From Arthrobacter sp. 9V (lineage in GTDB: Bacteria > Actinomycetota > Actinomycetes > Actinomycetales > Micrococcaceae), in the NCBI RefSeq assembly GCF_902506065.1, contig NZ_LR732912.1:4741525-4805524 (forward strand): a DNA stretch of 64,000 bases, read 5' to 3'. The notes below the pieces were generated by a model that saw only the letters and a program-made list of their open reading frames with translations, ran no database searches and had not been told where the DNA came from. Position numbers and translations under genes: made by a program. Positions 1-9,065 of the stretch are shown piece after piece. The number at the start of each line of letters is the position of its first letter. Within the stretch, counting starts at the first letter, position 1.

Positions 1-72
1 GAATCGGCGACTGGTGAGGGGACCGTAGTTGCAATCCGGGTGCCCCTGCCCGCGGATGAGGGTGCTGCATGA
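1..72 (+). CDS. Sensor histidine kinase, C-terminal end (partial)
   Basis: The frame is open from the first base and ends at a TGA that overlaps the ATG of the next gene (ATGA). The 23 visible residues include GTVVAIRVPLP, the kind of final beta strand that closes the HATPase domain of sensor kinases. Position directly upstream of, and translationally coupled to, a NarL-type response regulator supports a two-component partner. Only the tail is inside the window, so the sensor domain and signal cannot be told. Confidence 0.6.
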   Translation, partial: ESATGEGTVVAIRVPLPADEGAA

Positions 73-725
73 GTGAGATCCGGGTGCTGTTGGTGGATGA
101 TCATCCCGTGGTTCGGGCGGGACTGCGGGCAATGCTCGCCGATTTCCCGGGGGTAACCGTGGTTGCCGAAGCCGCTGATGGTGATGCTGCGCTGAGCGAA
201 CTCAGCAAACTGCACACCTTGGGTGAGCCCGTGGATTTGGTGCTTATGGACTTGCAGATGGGCAGCGGCATGGATGGCGTGACGGCCACGGAGAAGATCA
301 AGGCGGGTGAGGCCGGTACTCCCCCGCCGCCGGTGCTGATTCTGACCACTTACGACACTGACGCCGACATTCTCGCGGCAGTGGAGGCCGGCGCCAGTGG
401 CTACATGTTGAAGGACGCCCCGCCGGAGCAAATCCGCCAGGCCGTGTTGTCCGCAGCGGCCGGGCAAACTGCGCTGGCACCCGAGGTTGCCGCGCGGCTT
501 ATGGGCCGCATCCGGAATCCATCGCCGGCTTTGAGCGCCCGGGAAGTGCAGCTGTTGGAGCTTCTGGCAACGGGCATGAGCAACCGTGCAATCGCCAAGC
601 AACTCTTCATTTCCGAGGCCACGGTGAAGACTCACCTGGTGCACATCTACTCGAAACTCGGCGTGGACAACCGGACCGCAGCCATCGCTGTTGCCACGCA
701 GCGCAGGATCATCCGCGGGCACTGA
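69..725 (+). CDS. NarL/LuxR-family response regulator
   Basis: A 218-residue two-component response regulator. The receiver domain shows the acidic pair Asp10-Asp11, the phospho-acceptor Asp61 in VLMDLQM, and the conserved Thr and Lys in ILTTYD and MLKDA. The C-terminal LuxR helix-turn-helix lies at about residues 154-210 (LSAREVQLLELLATGMSNR and ATVKTHL). The ATG overlaps the stop of the upstream kinase remnant, so the two are cotranslated. A short insertion (about residues 45-53) in the receiver is slightly longer than usual. Regulated genes cannot be deduced; the penicillin-binding lipoprotein just downstream is one candidate. Confidence 0.9.
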   Translation: MSEIRVLLVDDHPVVRAGLRAMLADFPGVTVVAEAADGDAALSELSKLHTLGEPVDLVLMDLQMGSGMDGVTATEKIKAGEAGTPPPPVLILTTYDTDADILAAVEAGASGYMLKDAPPEQIRQAVLSAAAGQTALAPEVAARLMGRIRNPSPALSAREVQLLELLATGMSNRAIAKQLFISEATVKTHLVHIYSKLGVDNRTAAIAVATQRRIIRGH

Positions 726-840
726 CTCCCCCGGACCGGGTTGGAGTTTTGGTCGTTGCCCGCCAACTCCATCCAGGGTGGCGGACGGCGGCTGTCCGTC
801 TGCTGGCCGGGACAAGAAACTGTCGGGGGAAGCGGGCATA

Positions 841-2853
841 ATGTGGCAAATGGGGAAACTGAAAAAACATGGTCTTGTCCTTGGTCTCGTATCGCTGGTG
901 ATGGCTGGGTCATTGACCGCCTGCGATGACGGCCGCTCCGGTGCGGAAGGGGCAGCCAAGCAGCTGGCCTCCTCGCTGGCGGCGCTCGACGTCGGCCAGA
1001 TCGCCGTTGAGGGTAAGGACGCTGCCGCGGCCAATGATCAACTGAAGGCCGTGTTCGAGGGGCTCGATGCGAAGCCGGCTGTGGAGTCAGGCGAGGTTAA
1101 GCTCGACGGCGATACCGCGACTTTCCCCCTGAAGTACAGCTGGAACATCGGCTCGGCCAAGTGGGAGTACAGCTCCGAAGCCACGCTGAAGAAGGCCGGC
1201 GACAAATGGGCTGTCCAATGGACTCCTGCACTCCTTGCCCCGGAACTCTCTGAGGGTGAGACACTCTCCGTCAAGACCGTTCCCGCCCAGCGCGGCCAGA
1301 TCCTGGGCGCCGGTGATGCCCCCATTGTTGAGGACCGTCCCGTCTTCCGAGTGGGCATTGATAAAACGAAGGTCCCCGCTGAACAAGCCGACGCTTCGGC
1401 ACGAGCCATGGCCGCTCTGCTCGGGCTGGACGCGGAGGAATACGCCAAACAGGTTGCCGCGTCAGGTCCGCAAGCCTTTGTAGAGGGCCTTGTGCTGCGC
1501 GCGTACACGGCGGACATCACTGAAGCGAAAATTGAAGCCATTCCCGGCGGTTCAAGCATCCTGGACTCCATGGCTTTGGCTCCCACGCGGACGTTTGCGC
1601 GGGCATTACTGGGCAGCGTTGGCCAGGCCAGTGCTGAGCAGATTGAAAACTCCAACGGTGCGCTGCGCGCCGGAGACACCACAGGTACCGGCGGACTGCA
1701 GCAGAAGTACGACGCATTGCTGCGGGGTAAAGACGGCGTGGAAGTCCGTGCCACCCCGGAGGTGAAATCTGAAGGTGAGACGCCCGGCACCAAAGTGTTC
1801 TTCTCTTCCCTCCCGGCTCCTGGCACGACGCTCAAAACCACCCTTGACCTAAAACTCCAGCAGTTGGCGGAAGAGACGTTGGCCGGTGTTGGACCGGCGT
1901 CGGCAATCGTTGCACTCAAACCCTCAACCGGCGCTGTCCTTGCTGCCGCCTCCGGACCCGGCAGCAATGGCTACAACACCGCCTTGCTTGGCCAGTACGC
2001 TCCGGGTTCCACGTTCAAGATTGTTGATTCCCTGGCAATGTTCCGCAACGGCGCCACACCGGACTCCAAGGTTGAATGCCCCTCCACGCTGGCAGTGGAC
2101 GGCCGCACGTTCAAGAATGCCGAAGGCTACCCGGAAAGCTCCCTCGGCTCGGTGGCCCTGCGCGATGCTTTTGCACACTCCTGCAACACGGCCTTCATCA
2201 ATGCCCGGGATGCTGTAAGCCAGGACCAGCTTGAATCGGCGGCGCAGGCCCTGGGTGTGGCGGTTGAAGCTCCGAAACTTGGCGCCGATGCTTTCCTCGG
2301 TTCGGTTCCCGGCGCTGCCGAAGGTACCGAGCACGCTGCTTCCATGATCGGCCAGGGCAAGGTGCTCTTTTCCCCGCTCTCGGCCGCGGTCATGGCAGCT
2401 TCCGTCGCCAACGGTGCACCGGTTTCTCCGCAGCTCGTGCTGAACGCCGATGCAGCCCAGGCCTCCGGAGCCAGCCAGAACCCCAGCGCCGGTGCTACGC
2501 CCACCGAAAGTGGCAGCGCACCGCCGTCGTCCGCTTCAGCTTCGGTGAGTGCCGTTCCTGCGTCACCGGCATCCACAAAGCCGATCACCAAGGAAGAAGC
2601 CGCTGCGCTGTCCGACATGATGCGGGCCGTAGTGACCTCAGGCCACGCCGGCTTCCTGGCCGAAGTCCCCGGGACACCTGTCGGGGCCAAAACAGGGACC
2701 GCAGAGTTCGGCAATGACAACCCGCCCAAGACACATGCCTGGATCGTCGCAACACACGGAGATTTGGCCGTTGCTGTGTTCGTGGAAGAAGGCGGGTTGG
2801 GTGCCACGGTCAGCGGACCCCTGCTGAAGACCTTCCTTACCGCGGCGGGATGA
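841..2853 (+). CDS. Penicillin-binding transpeptidase lipoprotein with MecA-N-like domain
   Basis: A 670-residue class B penicillin-binding protein that would cross-link peptidoglycan outside the membrane. The N-terminus has basic residues, a hydrophobic stretch and a lipobox ending at Cys28 (SLTAC), so it is probably lipid-anchored. Residues about 30-140 resemble the NTF2-like MecA-N domain, followed by a dimerisation region and a transpeptidase domain with all three signature motifs: STFK (Ser390), SCN (about 447-449) and KTG (about 617-619). A Ser/Ala/Pro-rich insertion lies at about 545-580. The frame stays open 150 bases upstream, but ATG 841 follows a GGGGGAAG ribosome site and starts the signal peptide, so it is preferred. 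MecA-like architecture alone does not prove beta-lactam resistance. Confidence 0.9.
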   Translation: MWQMGKLKKHGLVLGLVSLVMAGSLTACDDGRSGAEGAAKQLASSLAALDVGQIAVEGKDAAAANDQLKAVFEGLDAKPAVESGEVKLDGDTATFPLKYSWNIGSAKWEYSSEATLKKAGDKWAVQWTPALLAPELSEGETLSVKTVPAQRGQILGAGDAPIVEDRPVFRVGIDKTKVPAEQADASARAMAALLGLDAEEYAKQVAASGPQAFVEGLVLRAYTADITEAKIEAIPGGSSILDSMALAPTRTFARALLGSVGQASAEQIENSNGALRAGDTTGTGGLQQKYDALLRGKDGVEVRATPEVKSEGETPGTKVFFSSLPAPGTTLKTTLDLKLQQLAEETLAGVGPASAIVALKPSTGAVLAAASGPGSNGYNTALLGQYAPGSTFKIVDSLAMFRNGATPDSKVECPSTLAVDGRTFKNAEGYPESSLGSVALRDAFAHSCNTAFINARDAVSQDQLESAAQALGVAVEAPKLGADAFLGSVPGAAEGTEHAASMIGQGKVLFSPLSAAVMAASVANGAPVSPQLVLNADAAQASGASQNPSAGATPTESGSAPPSSASASVSAVPASPASTKPITKEEAAALSDMMRAVVTSGHAGFLAEVPGTPVGAKTGTAEFGNDNPPKTHAWIVATHGDLAVAVFVEEGGLGATVSGPLLKTFLTAAG

Positions 2854-2923
2854 CACCGGAGGCTGGCTCTGCAGGCGAGCAGCGCAGTCGAGTGCCAATA
2901 CCCGGCCATGGGAGGATTGAAAC

Positions 2924-4606
2924 GTGGCCCATATTGACGTTTCCGGCATCGACTACTTCCTCTCCGACGGCACCCAGCTGCTCAACGGGGTGACTTTCAA
3001 GGTCCCCGATGGCACCAAGACGGCGCTCATTGGGCCCAACGGAACGGGCAAGACCACCCTGTTCAAGATCATTTCCGGCGATCTCACCCCTGACGAAGGA
3101 GTGGTGGGCCGTTCCGGAAACATGGGCATCATGCGGCAGTTCGTAGGCCAGGTTCGTGACGAATCCACCGTCCGGGACCTCCTGGTTTCCACTGCGCAGG
3201 CCGGCCTCGCAGCCGCTGCCAAGGCCGTGGAGGACGCCGAGCTGGCCATGATGGAGCACGACGACGAGCCCACCCAGATGAAGTATGCGCAGGCGATCGT
3301 GGACTGGGGAGACGCCGGCGGATACGACGTCGAGACCGTCTGGGACGAGGTCTGCATGGCAGCGCTTGGCATCTCGTTCGACAAAGCCCAGTTCCGCCGC
3401 GCGTCCACGCTTTCCGGTGGTGAGCAGAAGCGGTTGGTGCTCGAGGCCTTGTTTGCCGGCCCCGATGAGCTCCTTCTCCTTGACGAGCCGGATAACTATC
3501 TGGATGTTCCCGGCAAGCGCTGGCTGGAAGGGAAACTCAACGAGTCCAAGAAGACCGTGCTGTTCATCAGCCACGACCGCGAGCTGCTGAACAATGCGGC
3601 GGGTCGCATCGTGACGCTCGAGCCCGGCATCAACGGGGCCGGCGCGTGGATCCACGGCGGCGGTTTCGGCTCTTACGTGGAGGCACGCGCAGACCGCAAC
3701 GCCCGGTTCGAGGAACTCCGCAAGCGCTGGGACGAGGAGCACGTGAAGCTCAAAGAACTCGTCAACATGTACAAGAACAAGGCAGCCTTCCGCTCCGACA
3801 TGGCTAACAGGTACCAGGCTGCGCAAACCCGCCTGGCCAAGTTCCTGGAAGCAGGCCCGCCTGAGGCCTTGCCGATTGAGCAGAACGTCAAGATGCGCCT
3901 CAAGGGCGGACGAACGGCCAAGCGTGCCGTGGTAGCCGAAAAGCTTGAACTGACCGGGCTCATGAAGCCGTTCTCCACCGAGATCTGGTTCGGCGACCGC
4001 GTGGGTGTGCTCGGTTCCAATGGTTCGGGCAAGAGCCACTTCCTGCGCCTCCTTGCCACCGGTGGAACAGACCCCGAACGTGAGCACTTGCCGGTGTCCG
4101 ATGTTGTGATCGCTGAAGTTCCCCATGAGGGCACAGTGAAGCTTGGGGCCCGCATTCGCCCCGGATTCTTTGCCCAGACGCATGTCCGCCCTGATCTGTT
4201 GGGGCGCACCCTGCTGGAGATCCTGCACCGGGGAGACGAACACCGCTCCGGCCTTCCCCGTGAGGCCGCCGCTGGTGCATTGGACTCGTACGGCTTGGCT
4301 GGCCAGTCCGAGCAGAAGTATGAGTCTTTGTCCGGCGGCCAGCAGGCACGGTTCCAGATCCTGCTCCTGCAACTCTCCGGAGCTACTTTGCTGCTGCTGG
4401 ATGAGCCCACGGACAACCTGGACCTGCATTCGGGTGAGGCTTTGGAACGGGCCATCGATGCTTTCGAAGGCACCGTCCTGGCGGTCACGCACGATCGCTG
4501 GTTTGCCAAGTCCTTCGACCGGTTCATGATCTTCGGCTCTGACGGCAAGGTCTACGAGTCGGAGGAACCCGTGTGGGACGAGAAGCGGGTAGAGCGCGCC
4601 CGCTAA
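2924..4606 (+). CDS. ABC-F family ATP-binding protein
   Basis: A 560-residue soluble protein with two ABC ATPase domains and no membrane segments, the pattern of ABC-F proteins that act on the ribosome. Walker A motifs are GPNGTGKT (about 37-44) and GSNGSGKS (about 364), signatures LSGGEQ (about 164) and LSGGQQ (about 469), Walker B motifs LLLLDEPDNYLD and LLLLDEPTDNLD. A charged linker (about 250-330) joins the halves. The start is GTG with GGAGG eight bases upstream. Family members include translation factors such as EttA and antibiotic-protection proteins; the sequence does not tell which. A strong terminator follows the gene. Confidence 0.9.
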   Translation: MAHIDVSGIDYFLSDGTQLLNGVTFKVPDGTKTALIGPNGTGKTTLFKIISGDLTPDEGVVGRSGNMGIMRQFVGQVRDESTVRDLLVSTAQAGLAAAAKAVEDAELAMMEHDDEPTQMKYAQAIVDWGDAGGYDVETVWDEVCMAALGISFDKAQFRRASTLSGGEQKRLVLEALFAGPDELLLLDEPDNYLDVPGKRWLEGKLNESKKTVLFISHDRELLNNAAGRIVTLEPGINGAGAWIHGGGFGSYVEARADRNARFEELRKRWDEEHVKLKELVNMYKNKAAFRSDMANRYQAAQTRLAKFLEAGPPEALPIEQNVKMRLKGGRTAKRAVVAEKLELTGLMKPFSTEIWFGDRVGVLGSNGSGKSHFLRLLATGGTDPEREHLPVSDVVIAEVPHEGTVKLGARIRPGFFAQTHVRPDLLGRTLLEILHRGDEHRSGLPREAAAGALDSYGLAGQSEQKYESLSGGQQARFQILLLQLSGATLLLLDEPTDNLDLHSGEALERAIDAFEGTVLAVTHDRWFAKSFDRFMIFGSDGKVYESEEPVWDEKRVERAR

Positions 4607-4635
4607 CCGTCGCTCACATCCCGTTGGTTTTCGGC

Positions 4636-4666
4636 GAACGCTCTTGCACCTTCTGCAAGAGCGTTC
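4636..4666 (+). terminator. Rho-independent terminator after the ABC-F gene
   Basis: Perfect 13-bp inverted repeat, GAACGCTCTTGCA at 4636-4648 and its complement at 4654-4666, with a 5-base loop. It begins 29 bases after the ABC-F stop. The T tract after it is short (CGCTTTAA), as is common in high-GC actinobacteria. Confidence 0.75.
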
Positions 4667-4708
4667 CGCTTTAAGCCGTGGGACGTGAGAGAGCGTTGGG
4701 TGCGCAAA

Positions 4709-4735
4709 TGATCATTCTAGATGATTAATTGATCA
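4709..4735. promoter_or_regulatory. Candidate operator before the DeoR-type gene
   Basis: The palindrome TGATCA occurs at 4709-4714 and again at 4730-4735, 21 bases apart (two helical turns), and an ATCAT-N5-ATGAT inverted repeat (4711-4725) sits between them. The block is markedly AT-rich against its surroundings and ends 20 bases before the start codon of the DeoR gene. Autoregulation by that protein is inferred. Confidence 0.4.
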
Positions 4736-4755
4736 GACCTTGCTAGGGTAGGACC

Positions 4756-5523
4756 ATGGGAACTGCTGACCGCCACCGGCTCATTGGTGAGCTGCTGCGC
4801 ACCCGCGAGGAAGCCACCGTGGACGAACTCGTACAAGCGACGGGAGCTTCCGGCGCCACTGTCAGGCGAGACCTGGAGATCCTTGCGGCCAACGGAGTGC
4901 TGAAGCGTGTCCACGGCGGTGCCCGCAGCTTGCTGGCACGTGGAGACAACCCCGGCTACGGGCAGCGCGAATTGGAACACCACGAGGCCAAGGTTCGGAT
5001 CGCCAGGGCTGTAGACCAACTGATCAGGGACCGCGAGTACGTGTGGCTGGACAGCGGATCCACGGCGACGGAGATCGCCCGGGGCCTGAGCACCAGGACA
5101 CTCACGGTCATGCCCATGTCCCTGCACGGCGTCGAGGCTCTGACAAGCAACAAGGACGGCCGCGCTCCGGAGCTCATCCTCCCCGGCGGCCGACTCATCC
5201 CGGGGGAACAGTCCTTCAGGGGCCCCATGACAGAAGCCAACGTTCGCTCGCTGAGGTTCGACACCGCCGTCGTGACTCCCTGCGCGCTCAATCTGAAAGA
5301 CGGCCTGCTGGCCCACGATCTTGAGGATGCCGCAGTCAAACGCGTCGGCCTTGAATCGGCGGCGCGGGTAATAGTGGCCTCCGCAGGCAGCAAATGGAAT
5401 GCCAGCGCGGTGGCCTTGGTGGCCGCAATGGAGGCCGTGGACGTCATCGTCACAGACCAGAAACCATCCCCCGAAGATCTTGCCCGGCTCAACAAACTCT
5501 CCGTGGAAGTTGTGATTGCATGA
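4756..5523 (+). CDS. DeoR-family transcriptional regulator
   Basis: A 255-residue DeoR/GlpR-type repressor. Residues about 5-58 form the winged helix-turn-helix (EEATVDELVQATGASGATVRRDLEIL, shown only in part here: TVRRDLEIL then GVLKRVHGGA). The rest is the sugar-phosphate-sensing domain, with VWLDSGSTATEIARGL and an IVTDQ segment near the end, both typical. The gene overlaps the downstream MFS transporter by 4 bases, so it very likely controls that transporter in response to a sugar-phosphate-like ligand. A TAGGGT hexamer 6-11 bases before the ATG could be a -10 box of a nearly leaderless transcript. Confidence 0.88.
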   Translation: MGTADRHRLIGELLRTREEATVDELVQATGASGATVRRDLEILAANGVLKRVHGGARSLLARGDNPGYGQRELEHHEAKVRIARAVDQLIRDREYVWLDSGSTATEIARGLSTRTLTVMPMSLHGVEALTSNKDGRAPELILPGGRLIPGEQSFRGPMTEANVRSLRFDTAVVTPCALNLKDGLLAHDLEDAAVKRVGLESAARVIVASAGSKWNASAVALVAAMEAVDVIVTDQKPSPEDLARLNKLSVEVVIA

Positions 5524-6707
5524 CCACCAACACCAGAAGCACCACCAACGTCAACGCGGCTGCCGTTGCGACGTTCCTGATCTTCGGCATGAACGGTTTG
5601 GTGTTTGCCAGCTGGGCTGCCCGCATCCCGGCCGTGACGGAAGCGCTTAGCCTCACATCGGGCCAGATGGGCACCCTGTTGCTCTGCACGGCCGTGGGGT
5701 CTTTGTTGGCACTGCCATCAGCCGGGTGGGTGGTGGGCAGGATCGGTACAGCCAATACAGTGCGGGTGGCCGGCATCGTAGCGGGTGCCGCCGGCGCAGC
5801 CATTGCTTTCTCGCTCATGGCCGCCTCGGTTCCAGGCACGGCCGTAGCCCTGTTCTTCTTCGGCATTGGCATCGGGCTATGGGACGTGGCTCAGAACATT
5901 GAAGGCGCCGACGTCGAACACCGGCTCAAGCGCACCATCATGCCGCAATTCCACGCTGCCTTCAGCGGTGGCGCTTTCTTGGGTGCGCTGATCGGTGCCG
6001 GCCTGTCCCAACTTGGCGTGGGCTTGCCGGAGCACTTGTTGGTCATCGCGGCAATCGCCGTCCTCCTGGCGCTCACGGTCCCCAGATACTTCCTGCCGCA
6101 TGAGGTTGAAGAAATTAACGACGGCGGTATGGCGGCTGAGAAGGGCCCGACGGCTTGGCGGGATGGCAGGACGCTGCTCATCGGCGTGGTGGTCCTCGGG
6201 GCCACACTCACTGAAGGTGCAGGCAACGACTGGATCGCGAAGGCTGCAGTAGACGGGCTTGGCGCCTCGGAGTCCACCGGCGCGTTGTTGTTTGCGCTGT
6301 TTGTCCTGGCTATGACCGTTATGCGGTTCCTCGGCGGCAAAGCGATTGACAAGTTTGGACGCGTAAACGTCCTCCGGGCCAGCATGGCCGCAGCCGCTGC
6401 TGGTCTCGGATTGTTCGTTTTTGCGGGCAACGTGGTGCTGGCAGGCATTGGTGCGGCGCTCTGGGGCATCGGCGCAGCTTTGGCCTTCCCCATGGGCATG
6501 TCAGCAGCAGCGGACGATCCCAAGCATGCAGCTGCCAGGGTATCCGTGGTTTCCACTATCGGCTACATAGCCTTCCTGGCGGGTCCGCCGCTCCTTGGCT
6601 ACCTTGGAGACCACACCGGAATCCACATGGCTTTGCTGGCCATTGGAGCGCCTATTTTGCTTGCTCTGCTGCTTGCCGGCGTTGCGAAGCCTTTGCCGCC
6701 CAAATAG
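5520..6707 (+). CDS. MFS transporter
   Basis: A 395-residue, very hydrophobic protein with about 12 predicted membrane helices, in the YbjJ/fucose-permease-like branch of the major facilitator superfamily. The N-terminal AAVATFLIFGMNGLVFASW segment with an AARIPAV motif and the cytoplasmic GRIGTANTVR loop are typical. The frame also stays open upstream inside the DeoR gene, but ATG 5520 overlaps the DeoR stop (ATGA) and gives the normal length. Coupling to a DeoR regulator suggests sugar or nucleoside uptake or efflux; the substrate is not evident. Its 3' end overlaps the convergent PAP2 gene by 56 bases. Confidence 0.85.
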   Translation: MTTNTRSTTNVNAAAVATFLIFGMNGLVFASWAARIPAVTEALSLTSGQMGTLLLCTAVGSLLALPSAGWVVGRIGTANTVRVAGIVAGAAGAAIAFSLMAASVPGTAVALFFFGIGIGLWDVAQNIEGADVEHRLKRTIMPQFHAAFSGGAFLGALIGAGLSQLGVGLPEHLLVIAAIAVLLALTVPRYFLPHEVEEINDGGMAAEKGPTAWRDGRTLLIGVVVLGATLTEGAGNDWIAKAAVDGLGASESTGALLFALFVLAMTVMRFLGGKAIDKFGRVNVLRASMAAAAAGLGLFVFAGNVVLAGIGAALWGIGAALAFPMGMSAAADDPKHAAARVSVVSTIGYIAFLAGPPLLGYLGDHTGIHMALLAIGAPILLALLLAGVAKPLPPK

Positions 6708-7356
6708 TTCCTCCATCAACAGAGTCATTCTCCCTGATGCATATATTGCGGAAGCGCCACCAGATCAGGAGGACGACACCAGCGGCGAGACAAGCGCCGC
6801 CTATGACGTCACTGAGCCAGTGGGCGGAGAGGTATGTGCGGCTAAGCATCATGGCTACCACTCCCATTGCAGCTATGAGGCTCATCCACCACCGACCCAT
6901 GAGCAGCGCAAGGACCACCAGGAAAGCAGTGGTGGCAGATACATGCCCCGAGGGGTATGAGCCTGTGTCGCTGAGGACCCGGGCTCCTTCCGGCCGGTCC
7001 CTCCCCACCAAAGCCTTGGCCAGTTGCGTCAGGGCCAGCGCGGAAATCCCGCTTGCAGCGGCGAAGATTGCTGCCTTGGGGCGCTGCCAGATCAGGAGCG
7101 AAATTGCGAGCACTGCGTGGAACACGAGCATTCCGACATAGCCCGCCCAGTTGAGGACATTGTTCACCCCATCCCAGAAAGGGGAGCGGAGGGTGAAGAC
7201 GTAGGACTGCCAGCTGGTGTCCACGCGGTTGAAAGCCGGCTCGCCTTGCCCAGCCATGATCAGTGCCGCCGGAACAGCGAAGGCCATGAGCAGAAGTACT
7301 CCGGGGGTGACCAGCTGCCAGCCGGGACGTGGATGCGGACGGAGTACGCGAATCAT
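6652..7356 (-). CDS. PAP2-family membrane phosphatase
   Basis: A 234-residue membrane protein with about six helices. All three phosphatase motifs of the PAP2 superfamily are present: KALVGRDRP, SYPSGHVSATT and SRTYLSAHWLSD. Members dephosphorylate phosphatidate or polyprenyl pyrophosphate at the membrane. The frame extends upstream to 7485, but ATG at 7356 starts just before the first helix and avoids overlap with the divergent gene at 7413. The two divergent starts share a 56-base promoter region. Confidence 0.85.
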   Translation of the reverse strand: MIRVLRPHPRPGWQLVTPGVLLLMAFAVPAALIMAGQGEPAFNRVDTSWQSYVFTLRSPFWDGVNNVLNWAGYVGMLVFHAVLAISLLIWQRPKAAIFAAASGISALALTQLAKALVGRDRPEGARVLSDTGSYPSGHVSATTAFLVVLALLMGRWWMSLIAAMGVVAMMLSRTYLSAHWLSDVIGGACLAAGVVLLIWWRFRNICIRENDSVDGGTIWAAKASQRRQAAEQAK

Positions 7357-7412
7357 CCATTCATCGTAGCCACCGGCCGATGTGTGGCACCGCCAGGCGT
7401 TAGGGTGATGGG

Positions 7413-8915
7413 ATGCGAGGCTTCTTAGGCAAAGGCCCCAAACGGGTTGCGAGATTCGACCATTTCCTGGTCCGGGCTGTGTCACGGCAGCCCCAAGGTG
7501 ATCACGACGTCTTTTTCCGGAGACTTTCCTCGGCCGCTACCAAGGGGAAGTTGTGGTTCGGCATCGCCGGAGTCATGGCCGCCTTTCCCGGTAAACCCCG
7601 CAGGGCTGCCCTTCACGGGGTTCTCGCCCTGGGCGTTGCCTCGGCGGTGACCAACTTGATCTTCAAGAAGGCACTTCCTCGGACCCGTCCCCTGCCGGAA
7701 CACCTGCCGCTGTTCCGCTTTGTGAATCCCCAACCCACCAGTTCCTCCATGCCTTCCGGTCATTCCGCATCCGCCGTGGCCTTTGCTGTGGGCGCCGGAA
7801 TCGTCTCGCCCGTCGTGGGTGTCGCCCTTGCCCCGATCGCTGCCGGAGTTGCCTACTCGCGGGTGCACACGGGGGCCCACTGGCCCTCCGACGTGGTGCT
7901 CGGTTCTGCTCTGGGTGCCGGAGCGGCGCTGCTTACCCGCAAGTGGTGGCCTGCCAGGCCCCCTGAACCGTCACCCCGTCGGACGGCAGCCCAAGCGCCG
8001 GCAATTTCCGACGGCGAAGGGCTGGGTATCGCGGTCAACGTCATGGGTGGGTCCTATACCCCTGAGACCGGAGAGCTGTTGCGGGGTATATTCCCAAAAG
8101 CGCATATCCGTGAAATTTCAGAGGGCGAAGACGTAGCGGCTGAAATTCAGGCAGTGGCAACGGAGCAGGGCGTCGTTGCTTTGGGTGTCTGGGGCGGGGA
8201 CGGAACGGTGGGCTCTGCAGCAGCTGCCGCCGTCGAACATTCACTGCCACTCCTTGTCCTTCCGGGCGGAACCCTCAACCACTTCGCCCGGGACCTTGGC
8301 ACCAGCTCGATTGATGACGCCATAGACGCAGTGACCAAGGGCCATGCGGCCTCCGTAGACCTGGGTCATGTGGTGGTGCAGAGGGGCCTTCCAGAGGCGC
8401 CCGAGACTACCGAGTTGGCCATGCTCAACACTGCCAGCGTAGGTGTTTACCCCAACCTGGTTCGTCGCCGGGAGAGACTGCAGCCGGCCATGGGTAAACC
8501 GCTTGCAAGCGTGGTGGCCTCCCTGCGCACCTTCGGCGTGAACTCGCCCACCACACTCACTGTTGACGGGGTGAAACACAAGCTGTGGATTCTCTACATG
8601 GGACGCGGGAGGTTCTATCCAAGCGACCATGCACCGCTTCGCCGGCCAGTGTTGGATGACGGTGTATTCGACCTCCGCATGATCACCGCGGATGAGCCGT
8701 TCGCCCGGGCCCGGCTCCTCTGGGCTGTAGTGACAGGCACGGTTGCCGCCTCCAAAGTGACCCACCTGACCGAGGCCTCTACCGTCACCGTGGAGGCGAT
8801 CGGCCAACCACTGGTCCTCGCGGTTGACGGGGAGCCCAAGCCCGGGGTTCGTCGTGCCACGTTTACGGTGAAACCTGGGGAGCTGACCGTCTACTCGCCG
8901 CTGCCGAAGGGCTAG
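7413..8915 (+). CDS. Bifunctional PAP2 phosphatase / diacylglycerol-kinase-like protein
   Basis: A 500-residue fusion. The N-terminal half (about 1-180) is a PAP2 domain with KKALPRTRP, SMPSGHSAS and SRVHTGAHWPSD. The C-terminal half (about 205-500) is a DAGK/sphingosine-kinase-like catalytic domain with the nucleotide-binding GGDGT (about 262) and the LPGGTLNHFARDL segment. This two-domain layout is known in actinobacteria. It could recycle lipid intermediates by dephosphorylating and rephosphorylating them; the lipid is not known. It is divergent from a second PAP2 gene, so the locus looks devoted to membrane lipid phosphate metabolism. Confidence 0.87.
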   Translation: MRGFLGKGPKRVARFDHFLVRAVSRQPQGDHDVFFRRLSSAATKGKLWFGIAGVMAAFPGKPRRAALHGVLALGVASAVTNLIFKKALPRTRPLPEHLPLFRFVNPQPTSSSMPSGHSASAVAFAVGAGIVSPVVGVALAPIAAGVAYSRVHTGAHWPSDVVLGSALGAGAALLTRKWWPARPPEPSPRRTAAQAPAISDGEGLGIAVNVMGGSYTPETGELLRGIFPKAHIREISEGEDVAAEIQAVATEQGVVALGVWGGDGTVGSAAAAAVEHSLPLLVLPGGTLNHFARDLGTSSIDDAIDAVTKGHAASVDLGHVVVQRGLPEAPETTELAMLNTASVGVYPNLVRRRERLQPAMGKPLASVVASLRTFGVNSPTTLTVDGVKHKLWILYMGRGRFYPSDHAPLRRPVLDDGVFDLRMITADEPFARARLLWAVVTGTVAASKVTHLTEASTVTVEAIGQPLVLAVDGEPKPGVRRATFTVKPGELTVYSPLPKG

Positions 8916-9065
8916 CACAACACCTCGAATCATCCGCGAGGACTACCCTGACTGAACCCTGAATCATCCCTGAGACAGGCGATTTACGTCCCTTCCGTGA
9001 GTAGCGTTGTAGCTACATTCGAAACTCACTTGCACACACATGTGCTCCGAGGAGGGAACGCTTCC

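Noticed and set aside
2837-4492. Long minus-strand frame of 551 codons
   Set aside because: Exact shadow of the ABC-F gene; no ribosome site and no recognisable domain.
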